A DNA stretch of 64,000 bases, taken from positions 169,411,824 to 169,475,823 of the forward strand of contig NC_135370.1 in the NCBI RefSeq assembly GCF_049243985.1, written 5' to 3'. Of this stretch, positions 56,057-64,000 are shown piece after piece. The stretch comes from Paroedura picta (lineage: Eukaryota > Chordata > Lepidosauria > Squamata > Gekkonidae). How positions within the stretch are numbered: position 1 is the first letter of the stretch; every line of letters begins with the position of its first letter. A program made the position numbers and the translations under genes. The notes under the pieces are model-generated. The model was not told where the DNA came from and made no database searches. It saw only the letters and a list, made by a program, of their open reading frames with translations.

Positions 56057-56957
56057 CCTGACCCCAAAGAAGGATGCTTGGCCTCAACCGGGCTCTGGCC
56101 AGGCGGAATGAGCTGCCAGCAGAGATCTGGGCCCTACTGGAGCTCTCAGAGTTCCTGCAAAACGACACTTAACTTATGATGCTTTTATGCCACGCACGTT
56201 TGAGGTCAATAGAGCTGGCCTCCCTTCTTTCACCCCAACATCAGAATTCAAACTGGGGATAATGAAATGAGAAGATCCAGCTTATTTAACCCCTATAGGA
56301 AATTTTATTGGTGCATTTTAATCTTGTGTAGTATGTCAGAGTTTATATGTTGGAAATGCAGTCTATAAATCAAACAATAAATCAAAACACATCCATGGTC
56401 AACCCAAGCCTCTGCAAAAGTGCAGGAAAAAGCAACATGGCACAATCCTCTCCCAGTGCTGTACCACTTCAGCCTCAGGGAGAGAGGGAAGGAGGAAAAC
56501 CCGTTGCCTATGGGAGAAGACCTGCAGGAGACTAATACGGTCAAGAAAGGGAGCCTAAATGTACACTGAAGGACTCAAACACTCCAACTAGCAGTTGCAA
56601 CCATCTCTTTTTAAGGGAAGGGAACATTTCCGGCTATAATCCAACAGGCTGGGGATCCCTGGCCCCAGAGAGGTACATCTGGCACCAACCAGGGACAAGC
56701 CTTTTTCAGTCCTGGCCCTGAGCTGAGGTCCCTGACGGAACCGAGCCAGTTCTGCAAGGCCTGCAAGATGGAGCTCTTCCGCCAGGCATTTGCTTGGGGC
56801 CAATGAACATCATGTCGACACTGGGGAAAAAACACTGATTGGGCTACCTCTACGCAACACCACCCCCACCTCCGAAATCCTTATACAGCAGAGTGAGTTA
56901 TATTTGGTGGACCTTTTGTTACAATTGGTTTTTAATGTTCTAATATTTCAAGTATAA

Positions 56958-57018
<61 letters not shown>

Positions 57019-57345
57019 GCCCACCTCCCCCCGAAGGCTCGAGTCGGGTTACAACACTCAGATAAAACCCCCAATACAATCCATTAAAAACAATATAAAA
57101 CCCAGGTACATATATCGACCCCCTAAAACCAAGATGCAGCGGCAGAAAAAAAAAAAAAAACTCCTCCTGAAGCTAAAACCCCAAATCTTCTTCATTTAGA
57201 GGGGGCGGTGCAAGAGGGTGCTGATCGACTTCGCTACGGCCACTCCTATAGGGGCCCTGATCTTCTTTGCTGCCCAGCCTCAACCACAGACCTGGCGGGA
57301 AAGCTCCGTTTTGCAGGCCCTGCGGAAGGCTGAACAGGCGGTAGT
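56057..57345. mobile_element. Cluster of L2-like LINE ends around a (TTA)n run
   Basis: Plus-strand pieces at 56057-56175 and 56590-56955 (ACTGGAGCTCTCAGAGTTCC; GCAAGATGGAGCTCTTCC) face a minus-strand piece at 57018-57345 (GGCTCGAGTCGGGTTACAAC; CAACCACAGACCTGGCGGG). They meet at a (TTA)n run at 56957-57018. Confidence 0.7.
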
Positions 57346-57549
57346 TACACTGTCCGTGTATTTGTGAAATGATGGGAACCCCCCTGAGCCAGCCTAAGGG
57401 GAGGAAGACGGAAGCACGAGGCAAAGGAGAGGGGACTACTGCACTGAGCTCCAGCGACTTCCTCCGTTTAAAAACAAAAAAGATTTGCAATGCCGCCGTT
57501 TCTGGAGAGCATTTCCTTGAGCGCAACATGTGAGGGCAGGGACACTTAC

Positions 57550-57749
57550 CCCCAAGATATTCTTAGGCACGTAGCCTTCTTTGTCGTTAAGCCGAGCCCA
57601 CCACCAGTCTGTCTCGTTATCGTCTTTGCGTCTTAGAATGGTGATGGCGTCTCCTTCGTGGAATGACAGCTCGTCGTTGTTCTGGGCCTCGTAATCCCAC
57701 AGCGCGTATACCACTCCTTTGTTCATCACGCCCAGCTTCTCCTGTACAC
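57550..57749 (-). CDS. PPP1R13B: PPP1R13B SH3 exon
   Basis: The 200-bp exon encodes [53 protein letters not shown] and ILG. Alanine-leucine-tryptophan-aspartate, the tryptophan cluster and GYVP mark a complete SH3 core. The donor GTAAGTG follows. Confidence 0.97.
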
Positions 57750-60700
57750 CTGTTTCCAAAAGGAGAATGGGAAGGCAAGCTTTTCTTCCAGGCGACGGCT
57801 AGACAAGAACCATCAGCACAACATGGCGGCCTGAGGTCTCTCGGGTGGCTGGGGGTTCGTTGTCAGGGGCGGGCTGCGTAAGGCTTACCAAATTCCATTA
57901 CAACTAACCACGGGATTTGTGACACAGGGAGATTACGGCAATCTCTCTTTCACCCACCCTCCGCCTGACTTATACAGAGTCTGCCGGCGTGCACGTTTGT
58001 TACATCCAATTGGAAGACAAAAGAAGGGCTGGTTTTTATACCCCACTTTTCTCTACCAGAAGGTGTCAACCATGAATCAATCAATATTTATTTGCGGTCA
58101 TTCAGACCAAGATTGAAATACATGTAATTAAAAACGAAGACAATTTAAAAAGAGAGAAAACAGTAATAATATACTATAAAAATTTTTTTAATGTCCGACA
58201 ACATAGAAACTTTAAGCTGTTCGATTCAATATTTAAAACATACTTTAAGTTACCAGTGACAATTGGCTCCTTCTAACAAGACTGTGATGAGCAGGCTAGG
58301 TCTTGGCCCGCTGCATGTGGAGGAGCGGGGAATCAAATCCTACTTGCCAGATTAGAGGCTGCCGCTTTTGACCATTACACCCACCCTGAGCTCTTCGCTC
58401 AAGTAGTAACACGAAGCAGACTTCTTTTTCTTATAGTCTATAGCAGGGGTAGTCAAACTGCGGCCCTCCAGATGTCCATGAACTACAATTCCCAGAAGCC
58501 CCTGCCAGCATTCGCTGGTAGGGGCTTCTGGGAATTGTAGTCCATGGACACCTGGAGGGCCGCAGTTTGACTACCCCTGGTCTATAGGAAGATACTGAAG
58601 CTGGCGAAGACGTCCCCGTCTCCTGGAAGCGATTAGCTCTGTGCAGTCATTCTGGTCAAAGACTGGTGCCCCAATGGGAAAAGTCAATTCAGGCCGCAGT
58701 GGGATGCACATGGCCCTTGCTGCAGGAGGCCACAACTCCCCTATACTGCTGGAAAGGCTAAATGCATAGTTGTGTTTCTCTGACTTCACCTGTCCGGAAA
58801 GTGTCCTTGCAAGTGGCCAAGCTATACTTTTGGGGCCCAGAAATTAGGAGAAGAATTCATTCTCTCCTAAGGCCAATGACAGGACCGTCACCATCATGTC
58901 AATGGTTATTTCTCTGGTCCAAAGTAGAGAAGATTATATTGGAGAACAGCAGACCGTTTCAGCTTGTGTACTATTTTCTGGGTGTCCACTTTCTCCCACG
59001 GACACTGTTCTCTCCAACACTCATACGCCCAAGCCGTGACTAACCCTGCTCTGTTGAACCAACCACCCATCTGTCCCTGGGCCTCGCAGGCTGACAGCTT
59101 CTGCTGGACTTCTGAAGAGTTGAAATGTTCACAAGAATCAGCCTCTAGGATGTTTCAGCCAACGACAGCCAGAGCTCTTAAGAGCCAAGGGATATGGAGG
59201 TTTCAAAAAGTGCAATCTGCAATCCCTCTCCCCCCCCTCTAAAAGAATCTTGCCAGACCACAAGCTAATGGGCCGCTTTTGCGGCCCATTTGCTTGCGGC
59301 CTGGGAAGTTTCTTACTGCGGGGGGGGGGGGCAGGCGGGGAGAGGGAGCCGCGGCCCGGTGGTTGGGGGCCACCGCCTTAAAAGATCATCCTGCATTTAG
59401 AAGTAGATACGGAGATTTATAAGTCCGAAGCAGATACTAAAAACACTGTAGACCAGGACTGGTCAAACTGTGGCTCTCCGGATGTCCATGGACTACAATT
59501 CCCATGAGCCTATGCCAGCACTATGTTGGCAGGGGCTCATGGGACTTGTAGTCTATGGACATCTGGAGAACCACCTCTGCGACCCTTGTGTTCAAGCCAA
59601 GCTATGAATTTCTGAACGGAGCCTTTATTCTTGTAACTCACCATACAGAAACTGGGAACACTGAATGTAACCCTCCTCCATCTCCTCGCATTTGTCTGCC
59701 GCCGTTTCTATGTCGCTTATAGTGGAGGCAAAAATGGCTGCTCCGGATTCGACAAGCAGCTTACAGAGGTGGACGCTGTTGCAAGACGCCGCACAGTGTA
59801 AAGGAGTCCTGAAAGAAATCAGATGCATGCGACTTGATGCGAGGCAAACCAGAACAATGCAGTAACGCAGGCCAAGATGCGGTCCTGGTTAAAGACATGC
59901 CGAAGGCAGGCAGAAGATTGTCTTGTATCAAAGGACAGTTGTACTCTTAGTGGGGTAGAGGGCAAGCCAATGGGAGGGAGAAGTGACCCAGAACGGTGAA
60001 TTCTCACCGTTTTCTGGAAGCACTGCGCTTAAGTCTGCAAGGCAGGAGTGCTCTTCTAAAAGCAGCTGCTGGATCGGGTGGGAGAGTCACGATGGATGCT
60101 TAAAACCAGCCCTCCAGGCGGCCCTTTGTCTGCACAGGACAGGGCTTTGCTCTCAAGTCTGACACAGCTGCTAAATATTAGAGTAGGGCTCTAGATTTTA
60201 ACGGTGCACACTGCGACAGGGAACCCTGGGCCCTTACCACCCATCGCTGTCAGCCGCATTCACGTTGACCCCAAAATCCAGCAGGAACTTCACTATGTGG
60301 TGATGGCCGGCACACACTGCATTGTGCAGAGGGGTGATTCCTTCATCGTTGGGCTTGCTGGGGTCGTCCACCTGCAGCCAAACAAGCAACGACGGAGACT
60401 TCTTCAGCTTAAATCTTTCCTTCTGCGACTACGACAGCCCCACCAATCCCCGCCACGTTGGCCGGCCTACCTCGTAGATGATCCTTTGCACCAAGTCAAA
60501 CTCTCCTTCCAGGGAGGCGTCCAGCAAGAGGGCCAGCGGGTTGAACTTGACCCTCAAACTGTGCCCGGTTCTCTCCGAGTTGGGCTTCTTCAGGTTGGTC
60601 CGTTTGGCCTGCGTGATAACGGGACAGGTATTTTCAGTGGTGCAACCCCTTCAAGGTTTTGAATTGCGTTCAGTGCAAGTGAGGAGGGCTAAAGGCGTAT

Positions 60701-62455
60701 TTGCCTGGAACTGAAATCATTAATAATTGGAAATAAGTGCTGCCTCACTTGGTTTTTGGCTTTTCTTCATGGCATGTCCCTCCCAGACAGTCCCGTCCCC
60801 CCCGCCTGCCTCCATGTGACTGAAAAGATCTGTTCTGGCATGTTATGGCAGCAGGCCTCAACCTTTTCAGAGCTAGGACTGAACTTAAACTGCAGCCTGC
60901 AACAGAGCAAGCATGACGGAGTACTTGAAGTGCTGGACGAGAATCCGGGAGAGCCAGGTTCAAATCCCCCACTCTGCCATGGAAATTTCCCGGGGGACAT
61001 TGGTCAGTCAACCTTCTCAGCGTAACCTACCTCCCAGGGTTGTTATCAGGATAAAATGGGCGAGAGGAGACTGATGCCAGCTACTTTGGGTCCCCACCGG
61101 GGAGAAAGGTGGGATACGCATAAAGGAGTTGACAACCATGGAATGGAACTCTTTCATACAAGCCAAGTCTCCTTTCCCACCCTCGCTCTCCTGTCTTTTT
61201 AAATAACTTAAAAAACAAAAACTGCAGGTACTGCTGAAGTCGCCCGCGTAGATTAAGGCAGAACTCAGCTGACAACCAAAGTGGATACGCACAACCTGCA
61301 AGCCAAGCAGAGTTCTCAAGTGGCTCAGTAAGCTTCCTGTTTCATCCGCCTGTCCAAGAACGCACCTAAATATGGCAGATTGCCCAGCCCCTGTCAGGCA
61401 GCCCCACCCGGCTGTCTTCAGCTGTGCCTTTGCCTGCCAGCAGGTGTGTCTCCTCCAAGAGAACGCCTCAGCTAGATCTCTCCCACCCCGTGCTTGCTGG
61501 TCTGCAAGGCTTGGCCTCACGGATGCTTCTGCTTGATAGGCTGTCAAGGTGGACTAATGAGGGATGGGCAGATGAAGAGACTAAAGTGGGCGGCCCAAAG
61601 ATGAACGCCAACTTCGGCAGAGCACTCGGCTAAAGGGCGGAAACTGTTCGGCTGCCTTTCCAATCTAAATTCCTGCCTGCTCCCTGCAGTCGCTTACCAC
61701 GGGAAGCGGAGGGGGAGGGGGAGCAGGGGGCAGCTGCACTTCCTCTTCCACTGGGGTGTTGCCTTCCGGCGTTGGACTCGGGGGGCGCTCCACGGGAGGG
61801 ACCACGGCAGGATTGTTGTTGTTGTCGTCCTCGGTGGGCTCAGGGGTCTGGATCATGGTGTCTACGCTGATTGGCTCCTCCGTCACGGGACAAGGAAGCT
61901 CGTTGTCATTGGCATCGGACGAAGGCTCGTCGGGGAGGGGAGCCGTAGGTGGGGCAGGAACGGGCTCCTCGATGTTGCCATTGGTGTTGGCGTTCCCGTT
62001 ATCGACGTCCGCCAGCGTGCCAATGAAGTCCTGCGAGTTGCCCGGCTGGTAGAACGGGGCCCCTTCAATTCCCCCCGCCAGGGTGTTAAAACGCTGGTAG
62101 AGGAGCTTCTGGATGTTGGGCCCACTGGGCCCTTCCGGCTCGGTGATGGAGCTCCGCTTTTTCAGAGGCCTGGGAGCGTTGGCCAGTTTCCTCCGCAGGG
62201 CCTCCAGGTCGGCGTCGCTTTGGTAGCGCAGGGGCGAATGGACAATGGGCGTCAGTTTCGTGGGGCTGAGGGGGCGGGGAATGTTCTCCACGTTGCTGTT
62301 GTCCCCGGAGGGCGGGGCGTTCTCCAGTTCCTGCTCTTTTTCACTATAGTCGCCCGAAGGGGGAGGCTGAGACGCGTTGGCTGGCAAAGGTCCATGAAGG
62401 AATGGCAACGGCGAAGGAGAAGTCGAACCGGACTGCACGACGGGCTTCCCATAAA
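57550..62455 (-). CDS. PPP1R13B: Apoptosis-stimulating of p53 protein 1, C-terminal half (partial gene)
   Basis: PPP1R13B (ASPP1) binds p53 family proteins and protein phosphatase 1 and steers p53 towards apoptotic targets. Five consecutive exons are visible on the minus strand: 61698-62455, 60471-60608, 60238-60371, 59642-59808 and 57550-57749. They encode the proline-rich region, the PP1-docking RVKF motif, ankyrin repeats ([19 protein letters not shown], then [19 protein letters not shown]), and the SH3 domain ([20 protein letters not shown]). Residues agree closely with human ASPP1, including [20 protein letters not shown]. The N-terminal exons lie beyond 64000. After the SH3 exon, which ends KNILG, a last exon coding about a dozen residues (LYPRIKPRQRTLA in human) is expected but was not found. 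The 3' UTR probably ends at the minus-strand poly(A) signal near 52885. The gene is tail-to-tail with ZFYVE21. Confidence 0.95.
58015..58385 (-). repeat. tRNA-derived SINE split by a LINE-like insert
   Basis: The tail (GGTTTTTATACCCCACTTTTC) and head (GGGGAATCAAATCCTACTTG) of one SINE are separated by about 240 AT-rich bases (58069-58305) that look like a LINE 3' end. Confidence 0.6.
58444..58579. mobile_element. Palindromic hAT-like MITE, family 1, full length
   Basis: The element is 136 bp with loop GCATTCGC. The perfect target duplication GTCTATAG lies at 58436-58443 and 58580-58587. It sits in the intron before the SH3 exon. Confidence 0.94.
58588..59249. other. PPP1R13B intron, no feature recognised
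   Basis: Single-copy-looking stretch between two DNA elements. Confidence 0.35.
59250..59378 (-). mobile_element. hAT-like family 3 element, one end only
   Basis: The right end GGTTGGGGGCCACCG and the GCGGCCTGGGAAGTTTCTTA block match the other family 3 copies in complement. The left half is missing. Confidence 0.7.
59454..59588. mobile_element. Palindromic MITE, family 1, diverged
   Basis: Both arms are recognisable (CCATGGACTACAATTCCCAT and GGGACTTGTAGTCTATGG). It lies only about 50 bases from the donor of ankyrin exon 2. Confidence 0.78.
59642..59808 (-). CDS. PPP1R13B: PPP1R13B ankyrin exon 2
   Basis: The exon encodes [39 protein letters not shown] and [17 protein letters not shown]. 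The acceptor is ATTTCTTTCAG and the donor GTGAGTT. Confidence 0.97.
60238..60371 (-). CDS. PPP1R13B: PPP1R13B ankyrin exon
   Basis: The exon encodes [37 protein letters not shown] and ADSDGW (tryptophan split by the intron). It holds one full ankyrin repeat. The acceptor is TGGCTGCAG and the donor GTAAGGG. Confidence 0.96.
60471..60608 (-). CDS. PPP1R13B: PPP1R13B exon with PP1-docking motif
   Basis: Forty-six codons in phase 0 read [20 protein letters not shown], continuing [18 protein letters not shown] and VQRIIYE. RVKF is the RVxF-type docking site for protein phosphatase 1. The donor is GTAGGCC. Confidence 0.95.
60915..61117 (+). repeat. tRNA-headed SINE, second type
   Basis: GAGAGCCAGGTTCAAATCCC, ACCTACCTCCCAGGGTTGTT, AGGATAAAATGGGCGAGAGG and CACCGGGGAGAAAGGTGGG follow the order of a reptilian tRNA SINE related to, but distinct from, the common one. 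Confidence 0.7.
61698..62455 (-). CDS. PPP1R13B: PPP1R13B large proline-rich exon
   Basis: The 758-bp exon begins [18 protein letters not shown] and includes [53 protein letters not shown] and an acidic, proline-rich end with a PPPPPLPV run. The acceptor is CCCCCTTCAG and the donor GTAAGCG. It is the large exon just before the ankyrin region in ASPP genes. Confidence 0.92.
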
Positions 62456-63182
62456 CTGAAGGGGGAAAAGAAGCCATGAGCCACGTTTCTCAAGCAACAA
62501 GGAGTTACACTGGAGTCACTGCTGTGGTCTCCTCCCAGAGTCACAAAAATAAGCAATAGCAGTGGCTGATTTAAAAACCACTCCTAGTGCATGATGGAAC
62601 TACAGAAAGCAACCAGTTCTTTCTCCTCGCCCCCTCCCACCACAATTACAATAATTTTGATCGCTCTATCTGTTATCTGTGGCTAGGTAGCATTGGTGGA
62701 GATGATTAAGGAGAGAGAGAATGGCTACTTTTCTTAGGCATCTATGCCAGGTTACTAGAAAAATTGAAATCTGGGAAAGGACTAGAAGGGATCAACAAAC
62801 AAACCAATCCAAATCCCAGCTATTTCCCCTGCAAATTAACCGGTCGTATGCAGTCCACAGTGTGCTAGAACAAGGGACAGCATGCCAATGTGCCTGCCAA
62901 ACCAATGTAGCTGTAGATAATTGCTCAATCAAGGCTTGTGCTATAGGGAAAGCAGACCAAAGAACAGGACACAGAATTTTCCTGCTCCCAAGTACAGTCA
63001 TCAGACCTATTAAGGCTTGGGTTTAAAGGCACTCTTCTGCATGTACACCAAGAGCTTTTGCTTCCTCCTCTCTCTCAGCATCTTGTGAAAGGAATTCTCA
63101 GAGGTCACGAATTTCTGCAATGGGAGGTGATCTGACAAGAAAGACTGCAAGCCAGGGGGAGGAAACGGTGACCCACCTCTTA
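62456..63182. other. PPP1R13B intron, no feature recognised
   Basis: No exon or repeat was accepted in this stretch. Confidence 0.35.
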
Positions 63183-63622
63183 TAGAATCATAGAATCATA
63201 GAGTTGGAAGGGACCATACAGGCCATCTAGTCCAACCCCCTGCTCAACGCAGGATCAGCCCAAAGCATCCTAAAGCATCCAAGAAAAGTGTGTATCCAAC
63301 CTTTGCTTGAAGACTCCCAGTGAGGGGGAGCTCCCCACCTCCTTAGGCAGCCTATTCCACTGCTGAACTACCCTGACCGTGAAAAACTTTTTCCTGATAT
63401 CTAGCCTATATCGTTGTACTTGCAGTTTAAACCCATTACTGCATGTCATTTCCTCTGCAGCCAACGGAAACAGCATCCTGCCCTCCTCCAAGTGACAACC
63501 TTTCAAATACTTAAAGAGGGCTATCATGTCCCCTCTCAACCTCCTTTTCTCCAGGCTGAACATTCCCAAGTCCCTCAACCTATCTTCATAGGGCTTGGTC
63601 TTTTGGAGAAAAAAAGAGTCCA
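63183..63622 (-). mobile_element. CR1 LINE, end of ORF2 and 3' end
   Basis: The minus strand carries a 117-codon open stretch with YEDRLRDLGMFSLEKRRLRG, LDIRKKFFTVRVVQQWNRL and SLGVFKQRLD, the hallmark C-terminus of the CR1 second ORF. The 3' end reads as repeated TCTATGATTC. It is 5' truncated. Confidence 0.93.
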
Positions 63623-63760
63623 AAAAACACCTTAAAGACTAACAAAATTTGTGGCTAGGCATGAGCTTTCCTGAATCACTGCTCATTTGCTACCCTCCCA
63701 CAAACTTTGATAGTCTTTAAGGTCCTACTGGACTGTTGCTCTTTCCTAGATGAACATAGC
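63623..63760. repeat. Inverted-repeat fragment
   Basis: CACCTTAAAGACTAACAAA (63629-63647) and its loose complement in TTTGATAGTCTTTAAGGTCC (63706-63725) bracket a short stretch, as in a small interspersed repeat common in reptiles. Family uncertain. Confidence 0.45.
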
Positions 63761-64000
63761 TACCCATTGTGATTTGCCTCTTTGGGCTATCTTTTGACTC
63801 ATATAGACAGATCTGGAATGTTTTTACTGAGGCTTGTCTCGTAGTGGTCACATCTAATCCCTCAAAGGGGAGGAGGAAAGATCATACATAAAGGTGTGGG
63901 AGCGGCAGATTTTCCTGATGCAAGCCACAGTTCTAACCATAAAAACAAGATTACATCATTACAATTACACAGTCTTTTTCTAAAAATGCCTTGAAACCAA

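Overview
The window is nuclear DNA from a vertebrate, almost certainly a squamate reptile; a gecko-type lizard would fit, but the species cannot be fixed from sequence alone. Split, phase-consistent exons of four conserved protein genes sit in a dense field of interspersed repeats. The repeats are typical of squamates: tRNA-derived SINEs with TTC tails, Sauria-type SINEs with a Bov-B-like tail, 5S-rRNA-derived SINEs, a Bov-B LINE end, CR1 and L2-like LINE ends, and many small hAT-like DNA elements.

Gene order is KLC1 (+, only its 3' end) - XRCC3 (-, all coding exons) - ZFYVE21 (+, all coding exons) - PPP1R13B/ASPP1 (-, C-terminal half). This is the same order and set of orientations as the human 14q32 block. 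KLC1 contributes two 3' coding exons (3408-3474 and 7774-7821) and a long 3' UTR that runs towards a poly(A) signal near 12936. XRCC3 is read on the minus strand from an ATG at 23782 to a stop at 13082 in seven coding exons (352 codons), including a 50-bp exon. A CpG- and CCAAT-rich stretch at about 26150-27100 separates the XRCC3 5' end from the ZFYVE21 ATG at 27100 and probably works as a bidirectional promoter. Its ZFYVE21 side is built from about four tandem ~126-160 bp modules.

ZFYVE21 has eight coding exons from 27100 to 50987 (250 codons with an 18-codon cassette exon, 232 without) and a poly(A) signal at 51678. It ends tail-to-tail with PPP1R13B, whose poly(A) signal on the minus strand is near 52885. 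Five PPP1R13B exons were found (62455 down to 57550), covering the proline-rich region, the RVKF PP1 motif, the ankyrin repeats and the SH3 domain. The expected last exon, about a dozen codons, was not recognised.

Functionally the four genes are neighbours and not a pathway: a kinesin cargo adaptor (KLC1), a RAD51 paralogue for homologous recombination (XRCC3), an endosomal/focal-adhesion FYVE protein (ZFYVE21) and a p53-binding apoptosis regulator (PPP1R13B). The most notable structure outside the genes is the repeat landscape: about 16 copies of a ~136-bp near-perfect palindromic hAT-like element, seven with perfect 8-bp target duplications; five other small hAT-like families; several nested insertions; and SINEs whose 3' bodies are duplicated or triplicated in tandem. 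I found no sign of a viral element, CRISPR array or novel multi-gene system.
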